36,295 nt of DNA from an uncultured Candidatus Altimarinota bacterium (GTDB taxonomy: Bacteria > Patescibacteriota > Gracilibacteria > BD1-5 > JAGOOR01): positions 1-36,295 of the forward strand of contig CALEVN010000010.1 in the NCBI GenBank assembly GCA_937924685.1, written 5' to 3'. Positions 1-10,042 of the stretch are shown here, piece after piece. A model generated the notes under the pieces. That model ran no database searches. It had not been told where the DNA came from and worked only from the letters and a program-made list of their open reading frames with translations. Positions within the stretch are counted from its first letter, which is position 1. Each line of letters begins with the position of its first letter. The position numbers and the translations under genes were made by a program.

Positions 1-169
1 TATAGAGTTTATTAATTTGTTTATGGTTTATTTATAAACGTACAATCTTTTATTATTGAAAAAAATATTAATATTTAAATACTGGCACCTAAAATAATTA
101 CGTGCTAAAAATTTGCAATGGAGGAAAAATACCTATACTCATTTGAGTTTATTTTATAAATTTCTCTAT
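1..169. other. AT-rich left edge, no gene seen
   Basis: Very AT-rich stretch upstream of the thioredoxin gene. I see no coding region, RNA gene or clear hairpin. A TATAAA hexamer at 155-160 lies nine bases before the thioredoxin ATG and could be its -10 element, but I found no convincing -35. Confidence 0.5.
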
Positions 170-484
170 ATGACACAAGTTCTCACTTCTGCTGATTTTG
201 ATACTACTATAGCCTCTGGAGTCACCCTCGTCGATATGTACGCTGTCTGGTGTGGGCCATGTCAGGCCATCGCCCCTATCGTCGAAGAGCTCTCTCATGA
301 ATACGAAGGGAGAGCCCAGATTACAAAGCTCGATGTAGATGCATCTGGTGATATCGCTCAGCGCTATGGCGTTATGAGTATTCCTACTCTCCTTGTTTTC
401 AAAGATGGTCAACTCGTCGATAAAACAGTAGGACTTCAAGACAAAGAAAGTCTCGCTGCTCTCGTCAATAAACATCTCGCATAA
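170..484 (+). CDS. trxA: thioredoxin
   Basis: Cytoplasmic thiol-disulfide oxidoreductase of 104 residues, the usual thioredoxin length. The active site WCGPC is near residues 26-30. The preceding VDMYAVWC strand and the later SIPTLLVFKDG stretch, with the cis-proline, match the thioredoxin fold. I start at the ATG at 170 (MTQVLTS) rather than at the in-frame TTG at 113, because the extra 19 residues have no counterpart in the family and cover the likely promoter. The gene contains no internal TGA. It ends in TAA two bases before the YggT-family gene, so the two are probably cotranscribed. Family assignment is certain; which reductase serves it cannot be seen here. Confidence 0.95.
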   Translation: MTQVLTSADFDTTIASGVTLVDMYAVWCGPCQAIAPIVEELSHEYEGRAQITKLDVDASGDIAQRYGVMSIPTLLVFKDGQLVDKTVGLQDKESLAALVNKHLA

Positions 485-486
485 AT

Positions 487-753
487 ATGATGAGTATTTG
501 ACCTTATCTCCTGCGAGGTGTTGTCTTTTTTTTCACCATGATTTATTGGGCGGTAATTCTAGATGTACTCCTGAGCTGGTTTACACTGCTCGGAGTGCAC
601 GTCATTATCGGACCTCTCAATAGTATCACCCGTCCCCTCTACGAACTCGTGAGAAAAATATTTCCAACTCGTGTTGGGGTGATAGACTTAGCGCCAATGA
701 TATTGGTATTCATTCTGATTATTTTGCAGGGAGCTATCAGTCCTTTCTTATAA
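487..753 (+). CDS. YggT family membrane protein
   Basis: Small integral membrane protein of 88 residues with two hydrophobic segments. Between them is the signature region TRPLYELVRKIFPT followed by VGVIDLAPMILVFILI, which matches the YggT family pattern of a proline and arginine loop followed by a Gly-x-Asp-x-x-Pro motif. Family members are linked to envelope function, division or osmotic tolerance, but the activity is not settled. The true start is one of two adjacent ATGs (487 or 490). The TGA at 499-501 is read as Gly; ignoring it would cut off the first membrane segment. It follows trxA by two bases and precedes folD by six. Confidence 0.8.
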
Positions 754-759
754 CACACG

Positions 760-1605
760 ATGATTCTCGATATAAAAACTCTCGCTACCAGCCTCACAGA
801 TGAGGTAGAGCAATCAGTGAAGAAATTTGCTACAACACCATCGCTGACCATCATTATGGTGTGAAACAATAGTGCCAGTGATGTCTACGTAAAAAACAAA
901 ATAAAAACCTGCAAATCCGTCGGCATATACGGAAACCTGATACATCTTGAGAGTTCCACCACAGCCGAAGAAATAAAAAAAATCATACAAACGCTCAATC
1001 AAGATGATTCCGTTGATGCTATCCTCGTACAATCCCCTCTTCCGGATCATGTAAATGAACAGGAGATTTTTGACTGCATAGATCCAAAGAAAGATGTGGA
1101 CGGTTTCTCAAGTATCAATATGGCTCGCCTCTATGGTGGCGACGAAACTGGGCTCGTACCAGGAACACCAAAATGAATCATGAAAATCATAGAACAGGAG
1201 CTCTGAAATATCGAGGGAAAAGATGTTGTGGTCATCGGAAAAAGCACTATCGTTGGTAAGCCTCTTTCTATGCTTCTGCTCCATGCTGGAGCAACAGTCA
1301 CCATCTGCCACAGTAGGACTAAAAACCTAGCGGAAAAAACAAAAAATGCAGATATAGTTATCTCTGCTGCTGGGAAAAAACACCTCATAAAAGCTGACAT
1401 GATAAAACCGGAGTCGCTGGTTATCGATGTCGGAATTAATGTCGAAGAGAATTGATGAGCACGAAAAATATTCTGAGACTGTGATACGGAAAATATAGGA
1501 AAAATAGCTCATGTCACACCCGTTCCTGGTGGCGTAGGACCGATGACGATTGCTCTCCTCCTCTCAAATGTCCTCCTCGCTCATAGGCTCCAATGAAAAA
1601 ACTAA
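760..1605 (+). CDS. folD: bifunctional methylenetetrahydrofolate dehydrogenase/cyclohydrolase
   Basis: FolD interconverts 5,10-methylene-, methenyl- and 10-formyl-tetrahydrofolate with NADP in one-carbon metabolism. At 281 residues it has the normal length. Visible motifs are YVKNK with the catalytic lysine, VQSPLPDH, the nucleotide-binding GKSTIVGKP, and the C-terminal PVPGGVGPMT signature. Seven in-frame TGAs all read as Gly, including the glycine of VGNNSASD and a Gly-Gly pair near residue 230. Under code 25 the gene ends at TAA 1603-1605 and overlaps the next gene by 13 bases. Under the standard code it would stop at TGA 1594-1596 in an ATGA overlap with the next start. A TATAAC hexamer lies five bases before the ATG. 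Confidence 0.95.
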
Positions 1606-1826
1606 CACAATCATTGGTTATTTCCGTTGCTCTTATAATCGCATTTATCTGTGGGAAATATTTCGCCGAAACACGACAAAAAGAAGTCACAAAAATAGAC
1701 CCACCACGAATATTCATAGAACAACTCAAAACAAAAATGAACATCTCGAAAAATAGAAATGATATTGAAATTTTCTTGAATGGAGAGAAAATGACAGATG
1801 ATATACGGATCAATATAAAAAAATAA
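1593..1826 (+). CDS. small membrane-anchored hypothetical protein
   Basis: A 77-residue protein with one hydrophobic segment at about residues 7-22 (SLVISVALIIAFICGKYF), followed by a charged, lysine-rich tail. A short signal anchor with the tail outside the membrane is likely. The start overlaps the 3' end of folD, which suggests translational coupling. It has no internal TGA. I recognise no family. Confidence 0.55.
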   Translation: MKKLTQSLVISVALIIAFICGKYFAETRQKEVTKIDPPRIFIEQLKTKMNISKNRNDIEIFLNGEKMTDDIRINIKK

Positions 1827-1833
1827 TGATACG

Positions 1834-1863
1834 TTGACATATATTTATAGTAAGTATTATAAT
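1834..1863 (+). promoter_or_regulatory. consensus sigma70-like promoter
   Basis: TTGACA at 1834-1839 and TATAAT at 1858-1863, both perfect consensus, with an 18-base spacer. The ATG of the next gene is at 1867, only three bases after the -10, so the transcript would start at or just inside the start codon. This is the closest promoter-start spacing in the window. Confidence 0.75.
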
Positions 1864-1866
1864 TAT

Positions 1867-2154
1867 ATGAATACTGTCGACTACTCTCCAGATGAACTCC
1901 TAAACATTTTAAATGTATGGGAAGAATTTGTTGGAACAGGAAACAAGCATCGAGTAAGAACGCCTCAATTTTATCCTCAGGAAATAGTAGATAGTAGCAA
2001 GTTAGCAGCAGCAAAAAAAGTAATAAAGAGAGAAATTGGTTTAAAGCTCCAAACAACACTCAAAACTCAGACATTCTCAAAAAAAGCAGAAGCATACCTG
2101 ACATCAGTACAAATAAGAGAAGCTGTTGATATCTTGTTAAAAAAATCAAAATAG
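1867..2154 (+). CDS. hypothetical protein, 95 residues
   Basis: Small soluble, mostly helical protein, rich in lysine and without a signal peptide or membrane segment. I start at ATG 1867 (MNTVDYSPDELL). A TTG at 1834 is also in frame, but it lies inside the -35 box of a perfect promoter. No internal TGA, stop TAG. I recognise no family. Its own strong promoter separates it from the folD group upstream. Confidence 0.55.
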   Translation: MNTVDYSPDELLNILNVWEEFVGTGNKHRVRTPQFYPQEIVDSSKLAAAKKVIKREIGLKLQTTLKTQTFSKKAEAYLTSVQIREAVDILLKKSK

Positions 2155-2159
2155 TAGGG

Positions 2160-2186
2160 TTGAAAAACGGTATTTTTACATACCAT
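2160..2186 (+). promoter_or_regulatory. putative promoter of the phosphohexomutase gene
   Basis: TTGAAA at 2160-2165 and TACCAT at 2181-2186 with a 15-base spacer. The -10 is followed by exactly six bases and then ATG at 2193, the leaderless arrangement seen at many genes here. The hexamers are weaker than consensus. Confidence 0.45.
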
Positions 2187-2192
2187 AAAATC

Positions 2193-3608
2193 ATGTACTC
2201 TCTCTCCTCTTTTAAAACCTACGATATACGTGGGATCTGGCAAAGTGAAATCGATGAACAGTTCTGACGTATCATGGGGTATGCCCTTGGGCTCCATCTA
2301 ACACAAAAATATCAAAACCCAAAAATCCTCATCAGTTCTGATGTACGTGAGGCAAATATGACACTGATTGATCATTTCCTCAAAGGAATGAAAACTGCAG
2401 GCATAGAACAAGTAACACTGATAGGCAAAGATGAAACAATACCACAATACACATACGGAGTTTGCTCTACACCGATAGCATATTATGCCACGATTGACCG
2501 ATTTGATTGCGCATGTATCTTCACGGCTTCTCATAATCCAAGCGAATATGTCGGAGCGAAAATCGTCGATAACAAATGTCTCTCCATTAAATCAACAGAA
2601 CTACGTGCTCTCTTCGAGGCTCAGAAAGATGTACCCATAGCAGACACAGGATTACCAGAAATAGTTCCTTATACTGATACAAAAATCACAGAACTCCTTT
2701 CAGATATCCGAACTAAATTTAAGACCCTGCAAAGAATCCCAAAAATCACAGTAGATTATAGTCATGGAGCTGCGACACACTTTGAGCAAAACTTCCTCCG
2801 TGAAATGCTTGGAGACAGTGCTGTCCATATTTTCACTCATCCGGATGGCTCATTCCCTGCGCACGAGACAGATACATCTCGATTCGCGAATTACAAACCA
2901 CTCATAGCTGAAATCCAGAGAAATGGCAGTGATTTTGGTTTTATTTTTGATGGAGACGCTGATCGTTTTGGTATGGTCACACCCGAGGGAATAGTCGTCA
3001 CAGGAGATATACTCCTCGCAATCATTGGAAAAGAATTACTGACCGACGGAACAGCAGAGAAGCTGGGAAGCACGACAATATTTCAAGAAGTATTTTGTGG
3101 TAAAATCGTCGGAGATACAGTCAAAAAATACGGAGGTAATCTACGTATGACTCGAGTTGGCAGAGAAGCATTTGTGCGAGAAGTCATCGAAGCAAACGGC
3201 TTGCTTGCTGGCGAAGTCTCCACCCATCTCCTCTTCAAAGAATATGGAACCATAGAGATGCCTCTTGCTGGACTCTACTATCTCCTCAAGGCTCTGGAGA
3301 AATATAGCAGTGCAAGCGAGCTCATAGCCGAGTTTAATACATACGCTCGTGGACAGGTATTGCAATTTATCACTGATAAAAAAGATGAAGCTATCGAGAA
3401 AATAAAAGAAAAATATAAACAATACGAGCAAATGACGATTGATGGTATACGTATAGAAGCACCCGAATGGTGGTTTTGTGTGAGAAAATCAGGAACAGAA
3501 CCTATGCTCAAAGTAGCCATAGAAGGAAAGGATAGAAATACATACGATGCAGTCCTCAAAGAACTCAGAGAATTCTTTATCACACTCGGGGCAATAGAAA
3601 AAATATAA
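2193..3608 (+). CDS. phosphomannomutase/phosphoglucomutase
   Basis: Alpha-D-phosphohexomutase that moves phosphate between C1 and C6 of a hexose, feeding sugar-nucleotide synthesis for envelope polymers. The protein has 471 residues, close to the family norm. All four functional sites are visible: an N-terminal YDIRG, the phosphoserine loop TASHNP (Ser at about residue 113), the metal loop DGDADR, the sugar-specificity region GEVSTH, and the C-terminal phosphate-binding RKSGTEP. One TGA at 2265-2267 is read as Gly, in the stretch just after YDIRG. The serine loop and GExS-type motif fit the PMM/PGM branch better than GlmM or PNGM, but substrate preference cannot be read from sequence alone. 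Confidence 0.9.
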
Positions 3609-3611
3609 ATT

Positions 3612-4619
3612 ATGCTCGCTCTTTTCTTTCTCATACTTTTTTCTGCAAATATCTGGCTCTGATGGATTCTCTGATCCTGGATGGGTATAGGAGCTTTTTT
3701 CGTATTCATACCTGCCTCTATCATTATCACGATAGGCGGAGGCATAGCCCTCGGCCTCGTTGGTACAATTTTTGGTAAGCACGATCACAGAAGTCAGTGA
3801 AAGAGATTTATGAGAAATTTTCTTCGTGGTTGGGCGTGGCTTGTAGCGCTTATCTGGAGTCTGCCTTGGCTGCTTTTTGGTACGATATACATGACCAATA
3901 CTTTGATCCCGGCAACACTTCCAAGAATTACGATCTCAAATGGCCAAAAAACAGTCGTATTTCAATCAATGATGCATATAGCTTCTTCGTGATTTTATGA
4001 AGAAGTGCGCAAAGATATGAAGAAACTCTCTCAAGATGATTACGTATTTTTCTACGAAGGGGTTAAAGCAGGAACACCAGAAAGTTTAGAAAAGCTCAGC
4101 CAGTTTATGGGTACAAGTGTATCTCCAGCGATGTATGATACATTAGCCGAGTTAGCAGGCCTGACTTTTCAAGGCGATGAGAGCTATACAGGTATACTTC
4201 CGAGCACCAATGTCGACCTAACAACAGATGACATCATAGAACTCACAAAAAAAAATAAGACAGCTCTCCCTGCTGAAAAATGAGCTGATGTGGCCGAAAT
4301 TCTCAAAATCTACTATCCGCAATTCACGCCTATTCAGAAGAAAATCAGTATGGTTATAGCTCGTTGAGCGATAAATATACTTCTACGAACATATACAAAC
4401 CCCGGGCTTGCCAAGAATATGAAAGAAGCTATACCTGTTTTTAATATCATTTTAGATGAGAGAAATAAGCACATCGTCGAGGCTATAGAAAAATCTCCAA
4501 ATCAGCATATTTACGTGCATTATGGCGCACTCCACTATCCTGGTATTCTCAAACTCTTGCAAGAAAACGATCCTCGATGGAAAGAGATAGAAAGAACAGG
4601 TTTCCGTGTGATACGATAA
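3612..4619 (+). CDS. TraB/GumN-like membrane protein
   Basis: A single 335-residue protein once TGAs are read as Gly; otherwise it appears as four or five fragments. The N-terminal ~100 residues carry strongly hydrophobic segments (about residues 1-50 and 75-95). The soluble part contains DYVFFYEGVKAG, then DERNKHIVEAI and, near the C-terminus, HIYVHYGALHYPGI. These resemble the conserved blocks of the TraB/TIKI/GumN family (YEG, an ERN-type motif, and a GAxHxPGI-type motif), some of whose members are metalloproteases. The match is by motif order only. The gene starts three bases after the phosphohexomutase stop, so it is probably cotranscribed. Confidence 0.5.
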
Positions 4620-4644
4620 GTATGTACATTTTATAGTCACTGCA

Positions 4645-4650
4645 TATACT
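4645..4650 (+). promoter_or_regulatory. -10 element, leaderless type
   Basis: TATACT followed by six bases and then ATG at 4657. Only a weak -35 candidate (TGTACA at 4623-4628) is present. Confidence 0.5.
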
Positions 4651-4656
4651 ACTCTT

Positions 4657-4965
4657 ATGAAAAAGAAGTTTCAAATTCCTCTCTATGCTGTCCTAGGAAT
4701 ATTGTCGCTTGTAGGCGGTATGGTTTTTTCATGATATAATAGAGATGGCATTGAGTGAATACCTGGAGCGAGAAATCTCCTTTCTCAAAGTATTCCCGAA
4801 GAACCAAAAAACATAATTTCAAATGAAGTGGCTCCTATTGATGTAGAAAAAATTAATGCTCGTATTACACAACTCGAAGCTGAAATAGTCAAAGAAACCA
4901 ACGATCCTGAGCGTGATTTTCGCCTCCGCTCTGAGCTCCAATCGCTGAGAGATCAATTAAAATAA
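4657..4965 (+). CDS. small signal-anchored coiled-coil protein
   Basis: A 102-residue protein that is easily missed because two TGAs split it. It starts MKKKFQIPLYAVLGILSLVG, a short basic region and one membrane segment (residues 6-26). The second half (VEKINARITQLEAEIV onward) is highly charged with heptad-like spacing, so a short coiled coil is likely. The stop TAA runs into a hairpin terminator. Its start is supported by TATACT six bases upstream. No family recognised. Confidence 0.65.
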
Positions 4966-4991
4966 AAAAACAGGAGTAATCCTGTTTTTTT
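4964..4991. terminator. bidirectional intrinsic terminator
   Basis: Stem AAAAAAACAGGA, loop GTAA, stem TCCTGTTTTTTT, giving a T-run in both directions. It sits between the 3' ends of convergent genes ending at 4965 (+) and 5012 (-). The same hairpin occurs in inverted orientation at 6665-6690. Confidence 0.85.
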
Positions 4992-5011
4992 ATTTGCTTT
5001 GAGCATTTAAA

Positions 5012-6454
5012 TTATCGTTTTTGACGCTTATAAGTCACAAACCATGCTATTCCTGCAGCAGTAATAAGAATAATAAAGAATATATCAACTGGCCCTGTAG
5101 CTGGTGTAGAAGACTCACAGATGTTGCTACATCGATCTCCATTAAAATTATTTCCATCATCACATTGTTCGCCTCGTTCGAGAATACCATTTCCACAGGT
5201 AGAACCAGCGACACGACAATATCGGTCACATGAATCACCAGAGAATGTATTTCCATCATCACATTGTTCACCCTTTTCGACAACACCATTACCACAAACA
5301 GCACCAACATCAACGACGGTTCGACAAGAATTTGATTGATCGCGCGCGTCAGGGTAACAGTGAACTGTATAACGACCTACTTGGCTAAATGTATACGGCG
5401 TATTTGTTGATTCAAATGTACCCATGACCACATTATTTTTCGTAATCGCAATAACTGTTCGTCCTTGAGGCTGTCCTGAACAGAGAATAGAGGTGTTGAG
5501 TGGAGCACTACCATAACTATCGAGAACTTGTACATTACATCGAGGATTGATGATATTTACTGTACAGCTATTCGAACATGTATCATTATTATTACCATTC
5601 CCGTCATCACATTGTTCATTTCCTTCACGGACACCATTTCCACAAACCACACTTGGCGGAACAACCTGAGGATAACGACAGTTATTGAGACAACTATCAT
5701 TGTTGTTACTATTTCCATCGTCACATTGTTCATCATTTTCACGAATACCATTTCCACAGAGTGCAGAAGTACACATATTAGAACAAGCGTCATAATTATT
5801 ACTATTTCCATCATCACATTGTTCATTTCATTCTCGAATACCATTTCCACACACAGGATAACGACAAGCAGAAGTACAACTATCATTATTATCGAGATTT
5901 CCATCATCACATTGCTCTCCTGCTTCTTTTATACCATTTCCACACGTGACCACCTGAGGTGCAGCAGCGTAGAAAAAACCACACTCAAGATGACTCACTT
6001 CTGTTCCTGGAACAATGTTGTTGTTTTCACGAAGAGAAGATTTAGTCGAATATTTAATAACATAAACTGGATTAGCATAATTCGTATTTGAGGGGATGTT
6101 ACCTTTTGTGACGGCGCTACCAGATTTCATTTTAGCCCATATCCATGCACTTTGACCGCTTCAGGCATTTGTGATATCAAAGAGATTAGTAATAGTACCG
6201 GCTGGGGAAACGCTTGCTCACTGAAATGTCTCACCAGTGATAGTGCTCTGAGTGATCACTTCTTGCTGAGCAGATGTGAGGCCGCTTCGAGGAACAAATA
6301 TATCCTGAGGCCTATTTGAACCAGCGAGGTCGAAATGGAAACACTGGCCACATCCAGATGCACCAGGAACACTCGAACAGCTCACCGAATAGGCAGAGAC
6401 AAATATCGGGAAAGCTGATATCAATGATAAAAAAATGAGGGACAATCGTCGCAT
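5012..6454 (-). CDS. secreted cysteine-rich repeat protein with C-terminal anchor
   Basis: One 480-residue protein when TGAs are read as Gly. It has an N-terminal signal peptide (MRRLSLIFLSLISAFPIFVS) and an N-terminal domain of about 160 residues with several cysteines. Six repeats of the form CGNGIxExGEQCDDGN follow, each with further cysteines (four repeats, then an insert, then two). This is the Myxococcus cysteine-rich repeat type known from secreted proteins. The insert of about 85 residues resembles an Ig/PKD-like beta domain. The C-terminus is PATGP, then a membrane segment, then KRQKR, which looks like a sortase-type sorting signal. A promoter candidate upstream is TTGACC, 17 bases, TATTGT on the minus strand. 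The role is probably adhesion or surface structure, inferred only from architecture. Confidence 0.8.
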
Positions 6455-6524
6455 AAATATGGGATTACTGTACTACAATACCACTCTTTTTTATGAGGGT
6501 CAAATAACTCGCAAGAAAATACAG

Positions 6525-6552
6525 TAGACAAATAGTTTTTTTTTCATATAGT
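6525..6552 (+). promoter_or_regulatory. promoter of tRNA-Lys
   Basis: TAGACA at 6525-6530 and TATAGT at 6547-6552 with a 16-base spacer. The predicted start is about 12 bases before the mature tRNA 5' end. Confidence 0.55.
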
Positions 6553-6571
6553 CACGCCACGTTGTTTCAAC

Positions 6572-6647
6572 GGGAACGTAGCTCAATTGGTAGAGCAGCA
6601 CCCTTTTAAGGTGATGGTCCTGGGTTCAATTCCCAGCGTTCCCACCA
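6572..6647 (+). tRNA. tRNA-Lys (UUU)
   Basis: A 76-base cloverleaf with the 3' CCA encoded. The acceptor stem is GGGAACG/CGTTCCC, the D stem GCTC/GAGC, the anticodon loop CTTTTAA (anticodon TTT, Lys), the variable loop five bases, and the T stem CTGGG/CCCAG with loop TTCAATT. The discriminator is A. The first anticodon-stem pair (27-43) would be a G-A mismatch; the other four pair. Both AAA and AAG would be read. Confidence 0.96.
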
Positions 6648-6664
6648 GATTTCTGACACAAAAC

Positions 6665-6690
6665 AAAAACAGGATTACTCCTGTTTTTTT
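6665..6690. terminator. bidirectional intrinsic terminator overlapping a stop codon
   Basis: Stem AAAAACAGGA, loop TTAC, stem TCCTGTTTTT plus a further T-run. It terminates the tRNA-Lys transcript on the plus strand and the PBP transcript on the minus strand. The PBP stop codon (6675-6677) lies in the loop. It is the reverse complement of the hairpin at 4964-4991 over about 26 bases. Confidence 0.8.
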
Positions 6691-9131
6691 GTTGAATGTG
6701 ATGAATCTATGTTCGTATCCGGAGAGGTTTTGGGGGTCGTATTGAGAAGGCTCTCCATATCTATCTTCCCTTCTCCTGGTGGTATACCATAGTATTGAAA
6801 GAGAAATGTTGCTATATCTTTAAATGTTTTTGCAGAAGAAAACTCCGCATACTGAGTACTTCTCGGACGGTCAAATCGCACGAGGATAACAAATTTCGGA
6901 TTTCCAGATGGACCAAAACCAGCATAAGAAGTATTGGTACGACCATTTTCACCTCGCTCAAATCCACCTTTACTACTGGCGATCTGCGAAGTACCAGTTT
7001 TACCTCCGAGATAATATCCGGGAACTCATCCCGCTTTAGCAAAACCCTGTCTCGCTGATTCTGTGAGCATGGCAACAATTTTCTGAGAGGTAGTGGCGCT
7101 GATGACACGACGAACAGGAATAGGCTCTGTATCGACGGTATCCCCATCAGGATAGACACGTTTTTGAACGACATATGGCTGCATATATATACCACCATTT
7201 GCGAGAGCAGAGTAAGCGGCCGCCATCTGAATCAGATTCACCTGTATACCCTGACCGAATGTCATCGTAAAGAGTTTTGCCTTAGGCCACTTCTCGTACG
7301 CCTCGAGAGAGCCTGTATGTTCACCATCGAGAGTGATACCCGTTATATCTCCGAGCCCAAACTTTTTGAGATATTCATAGAAGAGTGGCTTACCAACCCT
7401 CTGAACGATATTGATCATACCGACGTTACAACTGAAATCGACAGCATTTCGAAAAGTATGCCACCCCTGACATTTATTATTATCGAGATTGCTAATCGTA
7501 AATTCATCTATTTTTATCTTTCCTCTATCTTCATACATCATATCTGGCTCTATCTCACCAGAATCAAGACCGATAGCAGTCGTAAGACCCTTAAAGATAC
7601 TACCAGGCTCATATGGTGCAGTAATAGGGATGTCCTGGTGGGCCATGAGTCCAACACCATTCTCGTAGACATAGAGTTTTTTGGTTGGATCAGCAAGTGC
7701 GAGAAGCATGAGGTCTTCATCGTGGAGCTCATCAACTGAGATGAGTTTATTTTCAAATATTTTTTTTACTGATCCCGTAGGCGATTCAACAAAGAGAACT
7801 TTACCAAGTAAAAACCGTATAGGCTCTTCTCCATGATCTGCTGGTATAAATGGAACAATTTTCTCGACATTTCCTGGCCGATCTGGATCAAACGTCGGAT
7901 AGCTCCCAATAGCCCGAATAGCTCCAGTCATAGGATCCATCACAATAGCAGCGCCGGTATTTGCGCCAGTAATCCGAACACCATCAGCAAGGGCTTTCAT
8001 GAGAGCTGATTGGATATTTGGGTCTATAGTGAGAAAAAGGTCAACTCATTTTACCTCTTGCTCAGCATCCTCATCAAAAATAGGACGTCCGAGACTATCA
8101 CGTCTCTCTTCTTTTTTTCCTGATTTACCAGCAAGCATATCATTGAAATACCCCTCGATACCGAGACGTCCAATACCGTCACGGTCGACATAACCAGTAA
8201 CCTGTGCAGCGGCTGATCATTCGGGATACTGACGAACGGGATGATCATTGAGTTTGAGACATTTATAAAATGTATTTTTGAGAACAAAATCATCTTGTTC
8301 TTTTGCGGGTTGTTGTTTGACGAGAGCATTCTGACTTGCGATTTTTTCATTAATTTTGAGTGAGAGTTCCGGATCGAGTTTCTCGACTATATCGACATTG
8401 CGATTTTTTCGCAGTTCGAGAGCATCATTGAGCGCTGTTGGTGTTATATGAAGCGCTCCTATAATCTGATCTACACCTCGGGAACGATCAAAATGAGTCG
8501 GGTCGACATAAACTGTATCTCCCGACACAATAATACCAGGATTCTGGAGCGAAGAGACCACACCCAGAGCATCAGTGCTCACATTTTCAGCGAGAAAAAT
8601 ACGAGTTTTATAAATTCGGTGGGTCTGCTCTCGTACCGTTGGTGAGATAAATGCCATCACTGATTCACGAGAAAAATCAAATTTATCAGGAACAATATAC
8701 GTATTGGTATATTTGAGCATATTATCAAAACAGCTCACCTGAGTACGGCCGAGACAGAGATGCTCATAGACAACTTCTGTGAGAAATTGCTCAAGCATAT
8801 CGAGATTACAGCTCGCCGTCGGGTCGATTTTGAGATCCTTGACGATAGAGGTCGTCGCAAGTGTCGTGTTTTCGAGGAGAGTGCCTCCACCAGATCGATG
8901 CGGATCAATCGTCGCATAAATAGTTCCTCGATTCACCGAGAGCTCTATCTCTCGAAGCTGCTGATTATCAGCAAGCTTTTTATAAAATTCATGATCAACA
9001 AGAGTGTAGCGTGCGAGTGTTATGAGAATAAAAAGTATGAAAAAAAGACCGATCATCATAATAATCCCCATACGCGTCTGGGTGGTGAGGAAGTCAAAAA
9101 TGATGGCAATTTTTCGAAGAATTTCTCGCAT
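6675..9131 (-). CDS. class B penicillin-binding protein (FtsI/PBP2 type)
   Basis: Peptidoglycan DD-transpeptidase anchored in the membrane, 818 residues. There is a short cytoplasmic N-terminus, a membrane segment at about residues 22-43, a dimerisation domain with the RGTIYA motif and the GRLGIEGYF block, and then DLFLTID leading into the transpeptidase. Active-site motifs are complete: SIFK (Ser at about 511), SCN, and KTG at about 711. Several TGAs are read as Gly, for example just before VDLFLTID and before VPGYYLGGKTG. Length is slightly above typical FtsI or PBP2. It is not clear whether it serves division or elongation, because no mreC/rodA or ftsW neighbour is present. The stop lies in a terminator loop shared with the tRNA. 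Confidence 0.92.
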
Positions 9132-9206
9132 ACAAAGTACTTCCCATGATAGAGGGTTTTGCCGTTATTCAATGTTTCTTACTTGATTTTCTCCGAACAA
9201 ATACCC

Positions 9207-10037
9207 CTAGAGGTACTCTGGAGTTTTTTTCTGCTGAAGAAACTGCGTCAGAGTCCTCACCGATGGCGTCAATGAAACAAAATGAATCACGTGCCCGTGA
9301 GCTTCGAGAAAATCAATCATCATCCAGAGTGGAATTTTTCGACGACCAAAATTGATATCCTGTGAGAGAGTTTCATGGATGATGTATATATGCTTGTAGT
9401 GACCGAGACGCTTGAGAAGAGTCCGACGAGTCCCAAAGACAATAGCACTTTCTCAGTGCAGAAGATCCAGATATACCCTCTTTTGAACGGAGATCGATTT
9501 TGAATGTGTATCAATGAGAGCACCAGGAGCGAGCTGGCTCCACCATTTCACAGAGACACCCTCTGGAAGTATGACGGCTCATGGCACATCTATGAGCTTT
9601 GTACGGATGTACTCCATCAGAGAAGTCTCGTCAGGAAGAATGGTATATGTCCTATCACCCTTCCCTTCTGGCACAACTGGATTTGTGAGATCGAGAAAAT
9701 TATTTTTCTCAAAAAGTGCGATGATGCCGAGGGGGAGAAATACCTGAGCAAGCGTATGAATACGGACAAAGAGATATCGCGCGAGGCTCACGATCAGAGC
9801 TATTTCACTTGCAGAAAACCATGCAACAGTTGAGTGAGGTCAGATGATAGATTTTATCTCCCCTTCGAAATCCATATGAGCACTTTGAGAAGCAACAATA
9901 CCTAAAGCCTCACTGTCTCACCAGGGTATACGAACACTACTTCCTACTTGTACAAAAGGTCGAAATTCATCAGGGATATGATAGGTCAAGAGACCATCAT
10001 CAAACGACCGAGAATATGGGAGGATAGAACAAAACAT
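9207..10037 (-). CDS. degenerate PriA-like protein
   Basis: 276 residues when TGAs are read as Gly. The N-terminus (FDDGLLTYHIPDEF, then VQVGSSVRIPWGDSEALGIV) matches the 3'-end-binding N-terminal domain of primosomal protein N' (PriA). The second half follows PriA helicase lobe 1 in order: AVILPEGVSV for the VLVLVPEI strand, SAIVFGTRRTLLKRL for the IVIGTRSALF motif, IYIIHE in place of the IIVDEEH Walker B, and SLTPSVRTL for the SATPSLESL motif. I find no Walker A (GxxGSGKTE). The protein ends where lobe 2 and the zinc-binding region should begin, and no continuation lies downstream. So it may be an inactive or structural PriA remnant kept for DNA binding. The assignment rests on motif order, not a database match. 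Confidence 0.55.
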
Positions 10038-10042
10038 CGGTA

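Noticed and set aside
1514..2059. Minus-strand ORF of 181 codons
   Set aside because: It is antisense to folD and two small genes, is low-complexity in composition, and has no start signal.
4622..4656. Shine-Dalgarno search before the start at 4657 and other genes
   Set aside because: No AGGAGG-like sequence at the right distance; -10 hexamers explain the conserved upstream signal better.
5060..5960. Regular DNA repeats that could suggest a CRISPR array
   Set aside because: The repeats encode the CGNG...QCDDGN protein motif in frame with variable spacing; no uniform spacers.
5528..6091. Long plus-strand ORF of 187 codons rich in Thr/Ile
   Set aside because: It is antisense to the cysteine-rich repeats and its repetitive content mirrors those codons.
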